Notes: generated by a model not told the origin, from the sequence alone. 64,000 nucleotides of DNA from Rugamonas apoptosis (GCF_014042355.1 NZ_JACEZU010000015.1:1-64000), one strand, 5' to 3'. Positions 8,173 through 17,421 are shown, numbered from the stretch's first letter. A program made the numbers and translations.

Positions 8173-9300
8173 ATGGGCCAGTTTCGCAATGTCTTGTTCC
8201 GCGCCAGGTATTGGCTGGTGGGGAGCGGGCTTGCGCTCATGCTGGCCGGTTGCGCCCAGTTCAAGTACTACATGCAGGCCGCCCAAGGCCAGTATGCGCT
8301 GTGGTCGGACGCCCGGCCGATTGAAGACTGGCTGGGCGATCCCAGCACCGATCCCCAACTCAAGGCCAGGCTGGAGAAAGCGCTGCGCATACGGCGCTTC
8401 GCCGTGCACCACCTGGGCCTGCCCGACAACGCCAGCTACAAGAACTACGCCGCCCTGTCGCGCCCCTTCGTGCTGTGGAACGTGGTGGCCACGCCGGAAC
8501 TGTCGCTGCGGCCCATCAAGTGGTGTTTTCCCATCGCCGGCTGCGTCAGCTACCGCGGTTATTACAGCAAGGAAGATGCGCTGGCCTACGCCGCCGAGCT
8601 GCGGGCCGAGGGCGATGACGTGCAGGTGGGCGGCGTGCCCGCCTATTCCACGCTGGGCTGGTTCAGCGATCCGCTGCTGTCGACCTTCATCAACTATTCC
8701 GATGCGGAACTGGCCCGCATGATCTTCCACGAGCTGGCCCACCAGGTGGTCTACGTGCAGGGCGACAGCCAGTTCAACGAAGGCTTCGCCACGACGGTGG
8801 AGGAGGCGGGCGTGCAACTGTGGCTGGACCTGTACGGCAACGACGCCATGCGTGAAGGCTATGCGCGCTACCATGCGCGGCGCGAGGAATTCCTGGCCTT
8901 GCTGGTGCGCCACCGCGCGGCGCTGGCCGCCAACTACGCGCGCCACGCCAGCACCCACCACAAGCGGGAGGAGAAGGCCCGCATCTTCGCCGCGCTCAAG
9001 GCCGATTACCTGAAACTCAAGGAAAGCTGGGGCGGTTACGCCGGTTATGACCGCTGGTTCGCGGAACCGCTCAACAACGCCCACCTGAGCGCCGTGGCCA
9101 CCTACCAGGAGGATTTGCCGGGATTCCGTGCCCTGCTGGCGCAGGAAAAGAACTTCCCGCGTTTTTATGCTGCAGTGCAATCGCTGGCCAACATGGCGCT
9201 GGCGCAACGCCAGCAACGTTTGCAGTGGCTGGGACGCCCAGCCATGCTGAATGCGGGCAACGGCCCCACACCGGCGCCGGTGCCCGAGGCGGTGCACTGA
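8173..9300 (+). CDS. Predicted lipoprotein aminopeptidase (Aminopep family, gluzincin-like)
   Basis: 375 residues. A lipoprotein signal is visible: hydrophobic stretch then LAGC lipobox, near residue 29. The zinc-peptidase motif HELAHQVVYVQGD followed by NEGFATTVEE gives the HExxH...E pattern. It matches the betaproteobacterial and gammaproteobacterial 'putative aminopeptidase' family (about 350 residues). It probably acts on peptides at the inner face of the outer membrane or in the periplasm. GAAGGTGAG lies before the ATG, and the gene follows the molybdopterin oxidoreductase closely. Activity is predicted from family and motif only. Confidence 0.82.
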   Translation: MGQFRNVLFRARYWLVGSGLALMLAGCAQFKYYMQAAQGQYALWSDARPIEDWLGDPSTDPQLKARLEKALRIRRFAVHHLGLPDNASYKNYAALSRPFVLWNVVATPELSLRPIKWCFPIAGCVSYRGYYSKEDALAYAAELRAEGDDVQVGGVPAYSTLGWFSDPLLSTFINYSDAELARMIFHELAHQVVYVQGDSQFNEGFATTVEEAGVQLWLDLYGNDAMREGYARYHARREEFLALLVRHRAALAANYARHASTHHKREEKARIFAALKADYLKLKESWGGYAGYDRWFAEPLNNAHLSAVATYQEDLPGFRALLAQEKNFPRFYAAVQSLANMALAQRQQRLQWLGRPAMLNAGNGPTPAPVPEAVH

Positions 9301-9387
9301 TGCTGCGTCGCAGCACCGACGTTGCCAAAATGATACGCTTGCGTGCGCTTAGAAGGCACGCTCCAATCGGCGTGAAAGCGCTTGCGC

Positions 9388-9399
9388 ACGAGCGTTCGT
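9388..9399. promoter_or_regulatory. Candidate TetR-type operator upstream of fadD
   Basis: ACGAGCGTTCGT is a near-perfect inverted repeat (ACGA-N4-TCGT). It lies just downstream of TTGCGC (9382) and just upstream of the AT-rich TATATAGCAT (9401-9410), so it would sit within a promoter. TetR-family repressors of fatty-acid degradation (FadR/FadP/PsrA groups) commonly control acyl-CoA ligase genes, and that is the inferred use. The rest of the 218-base gap before fadD shows nothing else firm. Confidence 0.35.
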
Positions 9400-9518
9400 T
9401 TATATAGCATCGGCTCAAGTACTTTCACGGCGTTCGCGCGCCGGGGGAGCGCCTGACCCTGCTTCCCGGCCCTGTGCGCCGGTTCCTATAACGATAATAT
9501 CGAGACAAGAGGCACAGG

Positions 9519-11210
9519 ATGGAGAAAATCTGGTTGAAGTCGTATCCCCCCGGTGTACCGACCGATATTGATCCTAGTCAATATCGTTCTTTGGTGCAAC
9601 TGCTGGAAGAATCGTTTCGCAAGTATGCAGACCGCAACGCCTACGTCTGCATGGACAAATTCCTGACCTACGCCGAACTCGATGCCCTGTCCAAGCGCCT
9701 GGGTGCCTGGCTGCAAAGCCGGGGCATGAAGCCGGGCGCGCGCGTGGCCATCATGCTGCCCAACGTGCTGCAATACCCGATCGCCGTGGCCGCCATCCTG
9801 CGCGCCGGCTATACCGTGGTCAACGTCAATCCGCTGTACACGCCCCGTGAACTGGAACACCAGCTCAAGGATTCGGGCAGCGAAGCCATTATCGTGCTGG
9901 AAAACTTCGCCAATACGCTGGAGCAGGTGCTGGGCAAGACGCCCATCAAGCATATCCTCGTGGCCAGCATGGGTGAAATGCTGGGCGGCCTGAAAGGCAT
10001 GCTGGTCAATTTTGTGGTGCGCAACGTCAAGAAGATGGTGCCGCCGTTCTCGCTGCCCAACGCGGTACGGTTCAAGGACGCGCTGTCGCAGGGCGGCCGC
10101 ATGAAGCTGACGCCAGTGGAACTGCAACCGTCCGACGTGGCGTTCCTGCAATACACGGGCGGCACCACTGGTGTGTCCAAGGGCGCCACGCTGACGCACC
10201 GCAACCTGGTGGCCAATTTGCTGCAGGTGGAAGCGTGGTCGGCGCCGGCCATCGGCAACGCGCCGGAAGCGTTGACGGTGGTGTGCGCCTTGCCGCTGTA
10301 CCACATCTTCGCGCTGACGGCTTGCGCGCTGTGGGGCGCGCGCGCTGGCGCGCTCAACCTGCTGATCCCCAATCCACGCGACATTCCCGGCTTCATCAAG
10401 GAATTGAGCAAATACAAGATCAACGTGCTGCCGGCCGTGAATACGCTGTACAACGCGCTGGTCAATCATCCACAATTCGCCTCGCTCGATTTTTCCGCGC
10501 TCAAGGTCGCCAATGGCGGCGGCATGGCGGTGCAGCAAGCCGTCAACGAGAAATGGCGCCAGGCCACCGGCAAGTCCATCGTGGAAGCTTACGGCTTGTC
10601 GGAAACGTCGCCGCTGGCCACCAGCAACCCGGCCAACAGCACCGAGTTTTCCGGCACCATCGGCTTGCCCGTGTCATCCACTGAAGTGCTCATCCTGGAT
10701 GACGATGGCCAGCCGGTGCCGCTGGGCCAGCCAGGCGAGATCGCCATCCGCGGCCCGCAAGTGATGGCGGGCTATTGGAACCGTCCGGACGAGACGGCCA
10801 AGGTGATGACGCCCGACGGCTACTTCAAGACCGGCGACGTGGGTGTGATGGACGAGCGTGGCTACGTGAAGATCGTCGACCGCAAGAAGGACATGATTTT
10901 GGTGTCGGGCTTCAATGTGTACCCGAACGAACTGGAAGGCGTGATCGCGGCCCACCCGGGCGTGCTGGAATGCGCCTGCGTCGGCGTGCCGGACGACCAT
11001 TCGGGCGAAGCCGTCAAAGTGTTCGTGGTGCGCAAGGACCCGAACCTGACCGTGGACCAGTTGATGGCCTATTGCAAGGAGCAGTTCACGGGCTACAAGA
11101 AGCCGAAATACATCGAATTCCGCACCGAACTGCCGAAGACCAACGTCGGCAAGATCTTGCGGCGCGCGCTGCGCGACGAGCCGCAGGCGGCCGTCAAGCA
11201 GGCCGCGTAG
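9519..11210 (+). CDS. fadD: Long-chain fatty acid-CoA ligase, copy 1
   Basis: 563 residues, the usual FadD length (E. coli 561). The ATP/AMP motif YTGGTTGVSKGA and the GLSETSPLA and FKTGDVGVMDERGY blocks are present, and the C-terminal catalytic lysine region is PKTNVGKILRRAL. It activates imported long-chain fatty acids to acyl-CoA using ATP, at the cytoplasmic face of the inner membrane, and feeds beta-oxidation or lipid synthesis. AAGAGGCACAGG precedes the ATG. A paralogue lies 117 bases downstream, separated by a terminator-like hairpin, as in pseudomonad fadD1-fadD2 pairs. Confidence 0.93.
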   Translation: MEKIWLKSYPPGVPTDIDPSQYRSLVQLLEESFRKYADRNAYVCMDKFLTYAELDALSKRLGAWLQSRGMKPGARVAIMLPNVLQYPIAVAAILRAGYTVVNVNPLYTPRELEHQLKDSGSEAIIVLENFANTLEQVLGKTPIKHILVASMGEMLGGLKGMLVNFVVRNVKKMVPPFSLPNAVRFKDALSQGGRMKLTPVELQPSDVAFLQYTGGTTGVSKGATLTHRNLVANLLQVEAWSAPAIGNAPEALTVVCALPLYHIFALTACALWGARAGALNLLIPNPRDIPGFIKELSKYKINVLPAVNTLYNALVNHPQFASLDFSALKVANGGGMAVQQAVNEKWRQATGKSIVEAYGLSETSPLATSNPANSTEFSGTIGLPVSSTEVLILDDDGQPVPLGQPGEIAIRGPQVMAGYWNRPDETAKVMTPDGYFKTGDVGVMDERGYVKIVDRKKDMILVSGFNVYPNELEGVIAAHPGVLECACVGVPDDHSGEAVKVFVVRKDPNLTVDQLMAYCKEQFTGYKKPKYIEFRTELPKTNVGKILRRALRDEPQAAVKQAA

Positions 11211-11225
11211 CAGTAACGCATACCC

Positions 11226-11262
11226 GGCCGGCGAGCGTGGTGGCTTGCCGGCCTTTGTTTTT
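11226..11262 (+). terminator. Terminator-like hairpin between the two fadD copies
   Basis: GGCCGGCGAGC pairs with GGCTTGCCGGCC (one G-T pair), followed by TTTGTTTTT. It suggests that the second fadD is at least partly transcribed from its own promoter, or receives reduced read-through. Confidence 0.75.
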
Positions 11263-11327
11263 AAAACCATGGCAAACGAACCTGGCGCCGAGCGATACGC
11301 GCCGTCAACCTGATAATGAGGCAATAG

Positions 11328-12998
11328 ATGGAAAAGATTTGGCTGAAGTCCTACCCCGAAGGCGTGCCGGCGGAAATCGATATCACGCAATACCGCTCGG
11401 TGACCCACATCATGGAGGAGGCGTTCCGCAAGTTCTCCGATCGCAACGCCTACGTTTGCATGGACAAGTTCCTCACCTACGGCGAGCTGGACCGTCTGTC
11501 GGCCCGCATGGGCGCCTGGCTGCAGAGCAAAGGCTTGAAGCAGGGCGCGCGCGTGGCCATCATGCTGCCGAACGTGCTGCAATATCCAGTGGCCATGGCC
11601 GCCATCCTGCGCGCCGGCTACACGGTGGTCAACGTCAACCCGCTGTACACGCCGCGCGAACTGCAGCATCAGCTGAACGATTCGGGCGCGGAAGCCATCA
11701 TCGTGCTGGAAAACTTCGCCACCACGGTGCAACAGGTGGTGGACAAGACCAAGGTCAAGCATGTGATCGTGGGCAGCATGGGTGACCTGCTGGGCGGCCT
11801 GAAAGGCATGCTGGTCAATTTCGTGGTGCGCAAGGTCAAGAAAATGGTGCCGGCGTATGCGCTGCCGAAAGCCATCTCGTTCAAGCAAGTGCTGGCCGAG
11901 GGCGCGCGCCTGACGCTCAAGCCCGTCAAGCAGGGCCACGACGACATCGCCTTCCTGCAATACACGGGCGGCACCACGGGCGTGTCCAAGGGCGCCGTGC
12001 TGCTGCACCGTAACGTGGTGGCCAACGTGCTGCAGAACGAAGCTTGGCTGCAACTGCCGCCCCAGAAGGAGCAGCTGGTGTTCGTGTGCGCGCTGCCGCT
12101 GTACCACATCTACTCGCTGACCATCAGCGGCTTCATGGGCATGCGTTTGGGCGGCATGAATTTGCTGATCCCCAATCCGCGCGACATTCCCGGCTTCGTC
12201 AAGGAACTGGCCAAGTACAAGGTCAGCGTCTTCCCGGCCGTGAACACGCTGTACAACGCGCTGCTCAACAACGCCGAGTTCGCCAAGCTGGACTTCGCGT
12301 CCTACAAGATCTGCAACGGCGGCGGCATGGCCGTGCAACAAGCCGTGGCCGACCGCTGGCTCAAGCTGACGGGCACCCCCATCATCGAAGGTTACGGCAT
12401 GTCGGAAACCTCGCCCGTGGCCACGGCCAACCGGGTCGACATCAAGGAATTCACGGGTACCATCGGCCTGCCGATTCCATCGACGGAAATCCAGATCCTG
12501 GACGACGATGGCCATCCGCTGCCGTTCGGCCAGCCTGGCGAGATCGCCATCCGCGGCCCGCAGGTGATGGCCGGCTACTGGCAGCGTGACGATGAGACGG
12601 CCAAGTCGATGACGGCGGACGGCTTCTTCAAGACGGGCGACGTGGGCATCATGGACGAGCGCGGCTATACCCGCATCGTGGACCGCAAGAAGGACATGAT
12701 CCTGGTGTCGGGCTTTAACGTGTACCCGAACGAGATCGAAGGCGTGGTGGCGGCTCACCCAGGCGTGCTGGAAGTGGCGTGCATCGGCGTGCCGGACAAG
12801 AACTCGGGCGAAGCCGTGAAACTGTTCGTCGTGCGCAAGGACCCGAACCTGACGGCCGACCAGCTGCAAGACTACTGCAAGCACGAACTGACAGCCTACA
12901 AGAAGCCGAAATACATCGAGTTCCGCGATGAGCTGCCGAAGACCAACGTGGGCAAGATCCTGCGCCGCCAACTGCGCGACGAGAAGCAGGCGGCCTGA
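11328..12998 (+). CDS. fadD: Long-chain fatty acid-CoA ligase, copy 2
   Basis: 556 residues, closely similar along its whole length to the preceding ligase: same opening MEKIWLKSYP, same YTGGTTGVSKGA and same RKKDMILVSGFNVYPNE block. It is a tandem duplicate. The differences concentrate in the acyl-binding middle (for example QLPPQKEQLVFVCALPLYHIYSLT), which may mean different chain-length preference. GAGGCAATAG precedes the ATG. It is followed by a clean terminator, so it is the last gene of this unit. Confidence 0.93.
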   Translation: MEKIWLKSYPEGVPAEIDITQYRSVTHIMEEAFRKFSDRNAYVCMDKFLTYGELDRLSARMGAWLQSKGLKQGARVAIMLPNVLQYPVAMAAILRAGYTVVNVNPLYTPRELQHQLNDSGAEAIIVLENFATTVQQVVDKTKVKHVIVGSMGDLLGGLKGMLVNFVVRKVKKMVPAYALPKAISFKQVLAEGARLTLKPVKQGHDDIAFLQYTGGTTGVSKGAVLLHRNVVANVLQNEAWLQLPPQKEQLVFVCALPLYHIYSLTISGFMGMRLGGMNLLIPNPRDIPGFVKELAKYKVSVFPAVNTLYNALLNNAEFAKLDFASYKICNGGGMAVQQAVADRWLKLTGTPIIEGYGMSETSPVATANRVDIKEFTGTIGLPIPSTEIQILDDDGHPLPFGQPGEIAIRGPQVMAGYWQRDDETAKSMTADGFFKTGDVGIMDERGYTRIVDRKKDMILVSGFNVYPNEIEGVVAAHPGVLEVACIGVPDKNSGEAVKLFVVRKDPNLTADQLQDYCKHELTAYKKPKYIEFRDELPKTNVGKILRRQLRDEKQAA

Positions 12999-13066
12999 CG
13001 CGCGCCGGTTCGAAACAGGGGACGCGACATTGGGGAGGTAACACAGTTTCGCCAACTCGCGCCAGA

Positions 13067-13099
13067 GAAAATCGCCCGCTTAGCCGGGCGATTTTTTTT
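13067..13099 (+). terminator. Rho-independent terminator after the second fadD
   Basis: AAATCGCCCG pairs with CGGGCGATTT around a short loop and is followed by a run of eight T. An A-run lies on the other side, so it could also serve the antitoxin-like gene coming from the right. Confidence 0.9.
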
Positions 13100-13111
13100 G
13101 CGCACGCCGGC

Positions 13112-13399
13112 TCAGGCGCCGCTGCTTTCCTTGATGCGGCTCAGGCAGCGGGCGCGCATGTCTTCGGCCAGACGCTGGCGCACTTCGTGCTCATGGTCGA
13201 GATAACCTTCCGTGTTGGCGCGGCGGGCGCAGGCGGCCCAGTGTTCGTCCTCCGCTTCCCGCAGCCGCTCGAATTCCGCCAGCGACAGCATGACCACCGC
13301 CTCGCCGCCGGCCGGTTCGATCACCAGCGGTTGCGTCAAGGCGCGCTGCAGCCAGGTGTCGAATTCCTGCGCGACTTCATCTTCGTTCACCTTCAACAT
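13112..13399 (-). CDS. Phd/YefM-like antitoxin, no toxin partner seen
   Basis: 95 residues. The middle part PLVIEPAGGEAVVMLSLAEF, followed by ERLREAEDEHW, follows the Phd/YefM pattern (DNA-binding fold ending in 'VVLxSLxEYExL', then an acidic helix). AGGAGG lies just before the ATG, so it is probably translated. In a standard type II pair a RelE, YoeB or Doc toxin would follow or precede it within a few bases. Downstream there is only the fadD terminator, and upstream lies the phosphatase gene end. It may be a solitary regulator or the remnant of a pair. The family call is by pattern and moderately sure. Confidence 0.6.
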   Translation of the reverse strand: MLKVNEDEVAQEFDTWLQRALTQPLVIEPAGGEAVVMLSLAEFERLREAEDEHWAACARRANTEGYLDHEHEVRQRLAEDMRARCLSRIKESSGA

Positions 13400-13444
13400 G
13401 GCTGGCCTCCTGGGAGATTGCTTAACCCAGTATAGGCCGCCTCG

Positions 13445-15040
13445 CTAGCGATGCAAGCCCAGTCCCGGCTTGCCGTTTGCAACCCGGAAGCGGGCCAGCG
13501 TGGTCACGCCGGAGCTGGGATCGTGCACATCGTCCAGCGCCTGGAACAGCGCCACGCAATCATCCGGCGTGAGTGTGAGCAGCATATAGCCGCGCAGGTC
13601 GCTGCGGCCGAACTTCAGTTCCGGATTCATGGCCACGTACTGCGCCGTGCGCGCCTGCGGGCGCGAGGGCGAGGTGACGGAGCCGCCGCAGAATTCCGTC
13701 GCCAGCACCGGGTTGGCGGCCGACACGGGCCGCAGTGGATAGCGCCGCAGTTCGGCGGCGAAGAAGCTGTGCACGTCGCCCGACAGCACCAGCGGATTGG
13801 CCGCATGGCTGGCGCGCAGCGCGTCGTATAGGCGCTGGCGCGCCATCGGATAACCATCCCAGCCATCCGTCCAGAAGCGGCCGTCCTGCTCGGTGCGCAG
13901 CGGCACCTGGCTGTTCTGCGCCATCAGCGTTTGCTGCGCCAGGATGTTCCAGCGTGCGCGCGACGATTGCAAACCCTGCTCCAGCCAGGCCTGCTGCTGC
14001 GCGCCCAGCATGGTGCGGGAGGGATCGCGCAGCGCAGGACAGTCGCGCAGGTAGACGGAGCTGGAGCCGCCCCGGCCCGGCGGCAAACAGGCCGGATAGG
14101 CGCGGTACTGGCGGTCGTCGAGCACGTGGAAGCGGGCCAGCCGCCCCCAGTCGTAGCGCTGGTACATGCGCAGGTCGCCGAAGCCGCCGGGCGCCGTGGC
14201 CGCTGGCGCCGGTATCCGCAACGGCATGTGCTCATAGAAGGCCTGGTAGGCGGCTGCGCGCCGTTCGGCGAAACGGGGATCGAGGCGCTCGTCATGGTCG
14301 TTGGCGTAATCGTTGGCCACCTCATGGTCGTCCCAGGTGACGATCCACGGCGCGGCCACATGCGCCGCCTGCAGGTCGGGATCGGTCTTGTACTGGGCGT
14401 AGCGGGCGCGGTACTCGGCCAGCGTGAAGCTCTCGGCGGTGCGCATGGCCGTCAGCGGATGGTGCAGCTGGTACGGTCCCCACTCGTAGATGTAGTCGCC
14501 CAGGAAGGCCACCAGGTCCGGCGCTGCGGCGGCGATGTGACGGTGCGCCGCGTAGCTGCCGAATTCCCAGTGCTGGCAGGACGCCACGGCCAGCTTGAGC
14601 TGACCCGGCATGGTGTTGGGCGCGGGCGCCGTGCGGGTGCGGCCCACGGGGCTGACGGCGTCACCCAGCAGGAAACGGTACCAGTACCAGCGGTCCGGCG
14701 CCAGGCCCGTCACGTCCACATGCACGCTGTGCGCCAGCGCGGGCGGCGCGCTGGCCGTGCCGCCCGCGACGACGCGGCGGAAGCCTTCATCCTCCGCCAT
14801 TTCCCAGCGCACGGCATAGGCCAGCGGCGGCATGGCGGCCGCGTTCAGGGGATCGAACAGGATGCGGGTCCAGATCACCACCGCGTCCGGCAACGGCGAG
14901 CCGGAAGCCACGCCCAGCGTGAACGGATAGGCTGCGCCGGGCCGGCCGTTGGCGGCGCGGCCGGGCGACATGGCGCCGGCGGCGGCCAGCGCCGTCAGGC
15001 GCGCGGTGTGGGCGAGGAAGTCGCGGCGCGTTGTTTCCAT
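13445..15040 (-). CDS. phoD: Alkaline phosphatase D family phosphodiesterase/phosphatase
   Basis: 531 residues from the ATG at 15040. A twin-arginine signal is evident (ETTRRDFLAHTARLTALAAAG), so the enzyme is exported folded. PhoD metal-binding motifs are visible: AFLGDYIYEWG, TWDDHEVANDYAND and LVLSGDVHSFFAAEL. The family hydrolyses phosphodiesters and phosphomonoesters in the periplasm or outside the cell, typically with calcium and iron. A longer frame to 15118 would enter the upstream gene and destroy the signal peptide position. It lies 13 bases after the thioesterase gene, so the two are probably co-transcribed, though no functional link is obvious. No Pho box was identified. Confidence 0.88.
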   Translation of the reverse strand: METTRRDFLAHTARLTALAAAGAMSPGRAANGRPGAAYPFTLGVASGSPLPDAVVIWTRILFDPLNAAAMPPLAYAVRWEMAEDEGFRRVVAGGTASAPPALAHSVHVDVTGLAPDRWYWYRFLLGDAVSPVGRTRTAPAPNTMPGQLKLAVASCQHWEFGSYAAHRHIAAAAPDLVAFLGDYIYEWGPYQLHHPLTAMRTAESFTLAEYRARYAQYKTDPDLQAAHVAAPWIVTWDDHEVANDYANDHDERLDPRFAERRAAAYQAFYEHMPLRIPAPAATAPGGFGDLRMYQRYDWGRLARFHVLDDRQYRAYPACLPPGRGGSSSVYLRDCPALRDPSRTMLGAQQQAWLEQGLQSSRARWNILAQQTLMAQNSQVPLRTEQDGRFWTDGWDGYPMARQRLYDALRASHAANPLVLSGDVHSFFAAELRRYPLRPVSAANPVLATEFCGGSVTSPSRPQARTAQYVAMNPELKFGRSDLRGYMLLTLTPDDCVALFQALDDVHDPSSGVTTLARFRVANGKPGLGLHR

Positions 15041-15053
15041 GCGCCGGCGGGCC

Positions 15054-15491
15054 TTATGCCAGCAGGGTTTCGAGCGGCGGCACCTTGCGCGGCTTGCGGT
15101 CCGAATCGGTGGCCACATAGGTCAGCGTGGCTTCCGTCACCTTGACGGTGCACGCCTGCAGCCGATTGCGCTCGGCGTACACTTCCACGTTGACGGTGAT
15201 CGAGGTGTTGCCGACCTTGACGATGTCGGCGTAAAACGACAGCAGGTCGCCCACGAACACGGGGTTCTTGAACACGAAGGAGTTGACGGAGATGGTGGCG
15301 ACGCGGCCGTTGGCGCGGCGCGTGGCCGGCAGCGAGCCGGCGATGTCCACCTGGGACATGATCCAGCCGCCGAACACGTCGCCGTAGACGTTGGCATCGG
15401 ACGGCGCCGGCATCATGCGCAGTTCCGGCATGCGGCCGGCGGGCAGGCCGCGGTATTCGGTGGCCGGGATCGGGTTTTCTGGGGTGGTCAT
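15054..15491 (-). CDS. Acyl-CoA thioesterase, YciA-type hotdog fold
   Basis: 145 residues from the ATG at 15491. The block SDANVYGDVFGGWIMSQVDI is the YciA active-site signature, with the conserved Asn and catalytic Asp. The size and single hotdog domain agree. YciA-type enzymes hydrolyse a broad range of short and long acyl-CoAs in the cytoplasm, recycling CoA. It is first in a two-gene unit with the phosphatase gene and diverges from the ABC exporter with only 61 bases between starts. Confidence 0.88.
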   Translation of the reverse strand: MTTPENPIPATEYRGLPAGRMPELRMMPAPSDANVYGDVFGGWIMSQVDIAGSLPATRRANGRVATISVNSFVFKNPVFVGDLLSFYADIVKVGNTSITVNVEVYAERNRLQACTVKVTEATLTYVATDSDRKPRKVPPLETLLA

Positions 15492-15552
15492 CGCAAAATC
15501 TCGTGAAGGGCTACAATGGATTAGATTGAACCATAAAAAGCAGACCTTTGCC

Positions 15553-17421
15553 ATGCGCCGCCATCCTCCCTCTTCTTCCGGCCCCGCGCCGGACGCCCGT
15601 GCCGCCAGCCGCAGCGACCTGGCCACCCTGAAAACCCTGATCCCTTACCTGTGGGTCTACAAATGGCGCGTGCTGCTGGCGCTGCTGTGCCTGGTAGGGG
15701 CCAAGCTGGCCAACGTCGGCGTGCCGCTGGTGATGAAGCGGCTGATCGATGCACTCAGCGTCAACCCCAGCCATCCGCAGGCGCTACTGGTGCTGCCGCT
15801 GGGCGCGCTGCTGGCCTACGGCGCGCTGCGGGTGTCGACCACGCTGTTTACGGAGCTGCGCGAATTCCTGTTCGCGCGCGTCACGCAGCGGGCCGTGCGC
15901 ACCATCGCGCTGCAGGTGTTCCGCCACCTGCATTCGCTGTCGCTGCGCTTCCACCTGAACCGCCAGACGGGCGGCATGACGCGCGATATCGAACGGGGTA
16001 CACGCGGGGTCGGTTCACTGATTTCGTACACACTGTTCAACATCCTGCCCACGCTGGTCGAAATCACGCTGGTGCTGGGCTACCTGGTCACGCATTACGA
16101 CATCTGGTTCTCTGTCATCACCTTCTGCGCGCTGGTGTTCTACATCGCCTTCACCGTGTTCGTGACGGATTGGCGCACCCACTTCCGGCGCACCATGAAC
16201 GACCTCGATTCCAAGGCCAACACCAAGGCCATCGATTCGCTGATCAATTACGAGACGGTCAAATACTTCGGCAACGAGGACTATGAGGCGCGCCGTTACG
16301 ATGAAGGCTTGCAGCGCTTCGAGTCGGCCGCCGTCAAGTCGCAGACCTCGCTGTCCCTGCTCAACACGGGGCAGTCGCTGATCATCGCCAGCGCCGTCAC
16401 GCTGATCCTGTGGCGCGCCACGGCCGGCGTGATCGCCGGCACCATGACGCTGGGCGACCTGGTGCTGGTCAATTCCTTCATGATCCAGCTTTACATCCCG
16501 CTCAACTTCCTGGGCGTGATCTACCGCGAGATCAAGCAAAGCCTGGCCGACATGGAGCGCCTGTTCTCGCTGCTGGACGAGCACCGCGAAGTGGCCGATG
16601 CGCCGGACGCCCAGCCGCTGCGCACGCACGGCGCCGAAGTGCGCTTCCAGCGCGTCGATTTCAGCTACGAAGCCAAGCGCAAGATCCTGTTCGACGTCGA
16701 CTTCACCATCGCGCCCGGCACCACCACGGCCGTGGTGGGGCACAGCGGTTCGGGCAAGTCCACCTTGTCGCGCCTGTTGTTCCGCTTTTATGAAGTGAAC
16801 GGCGGCGGCATCACCATCGATGGCCAGGATGTGCGCGCCGTGACGCAGGACTCGCTGCGCCACGCGATCGGCATCGTGCCGCAGGATACGGTGCTGTTCA
16901 ACGACACCATCGAATACAACATCGCCTACGGTAAGCCGGGCGCCACGAAAGAGCAGATCGTGGCGGCGGCCAAGGCGGCCTCCATCCACGACTTCATCGA
17001 GAGCCTGCCGGATGGTTATGGTTCCATGGTGGGCGAGCGGGGGCTGAAGCTGTCGGGTGGTGAGAAGCAGCGCGTGGCCATCGCACGCACGCTGCTGAAA
17101 AATCCAGCCATCCTGATCTTCGATGAAGCCACGTCGGCGCTGGATTCCAAGGCCGAGCAGGCGATCCAGGCCCAGCTGAAGGAAATCGCCCGCAGCCGCA
17201 CCACGCTGGTGATCGCGCACCGCCTGTCCACCGTGGCCGACGCCGAGCAGATCCTGGTGCTGGACCATGGCCGCATCGTGGAGCGCGGCACCCACCACAC
17301 GCTGCTGGCGGCCGACGGCTTGTACGCGCAGATGTGGTTGCGGCAGCAGGCCCGCGCCGACGAGGACCTGGCGTCGCCGGCCAGCCCGGATCAGGGGCGG
17401 ATGGTGGCCGAGCAGTCCTGA
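15553..17421 (+). CDS. ABC exporter, fused permease and ATPase, Atm1/ABCB7 type
   Basis: 622 residues from the ATG at 15553. Six membrane helices (about residues 40-320) precede the ATPase domain: Walker A GHSGSGKSTLS, signature LSGGEKQRVAIARTLL, Walker B ILIFDEATSALDS, switch VIAHRLSTVADA. The order and helix content match bacterial Atm1-like half-transporters, which export glutathione-linked sulfur, metal or persulfide compounds and help metal tolerance. It would act as a homodimer in the inner membrane. The longer frame starting at 15391 runs through the thioesterase gene and is not used. The following region ends convergently with the symporter terminator. Confidence 0.88.
   Translation: MRRHPPSSSGPAPDARAASRSDLATLKTLIPYLWVYKWRVLLALLCLVGAKLANVGVPLVMKRLIDALSVNPSHPQALLVLPLGALLAYGALRVSTTLFTELREFLFARVTQRAVRTIALQVFRHLHSLSLRFHLNRQTGGMTRDIERGTRGVGSLISYTLFNILPTLVEITLVLGYLVTHYDIWFSVITFCALVFYIAFTVFVTDWRTHFRRTMNDLDSKANTKAIDSLINYETVKYFGNEDYEARRYDEGLQRFESAAVKSQTSLSLLNTGQSLIIASAVTLILWRATAGVIAGTMTLGDLVLVNSFMIQLYIPLNFLGVIYREIKQSLADMERLFSLLDEHREVADAPDAQPLRTHGAEVRFQRVDFSYEAKRKILFDVDFTIAPGTTTAVVGHSGSGKSTLSRLLFRFYEVNGGGITIDGQDVRAVTQDSLRHAIGIVPQDTVLFNDTIEYNIAYGKPGATKEQIVAAAKAASIHDFIESLPDGYGSMVGERGLKLSGGEKQRVAIARTLLKNPAILIFDEATSALDSKAEQAIQAQLKEIARSRTTLVIAHRLSTVADAEQILVLDHGRIVERGTHHTLLAADGLYAQMWLRQQARADEDLASPASPDQGRMVAEQS

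Noticed and set aside
9300..9407. A 35-codon frame starting in the TGATG at the aminopeptidase stop
   Set aside because: The product is basic and without a hydrophobic or conserved pattern, and the frame runs through the proposed fadD promoter. There is too little support to call it a gene.
10674..13055. A 793-residue frame antisense to both fadD genes
   Set aside because: It is a codon-bias shadow covering two well supported genes and the terminator between them.
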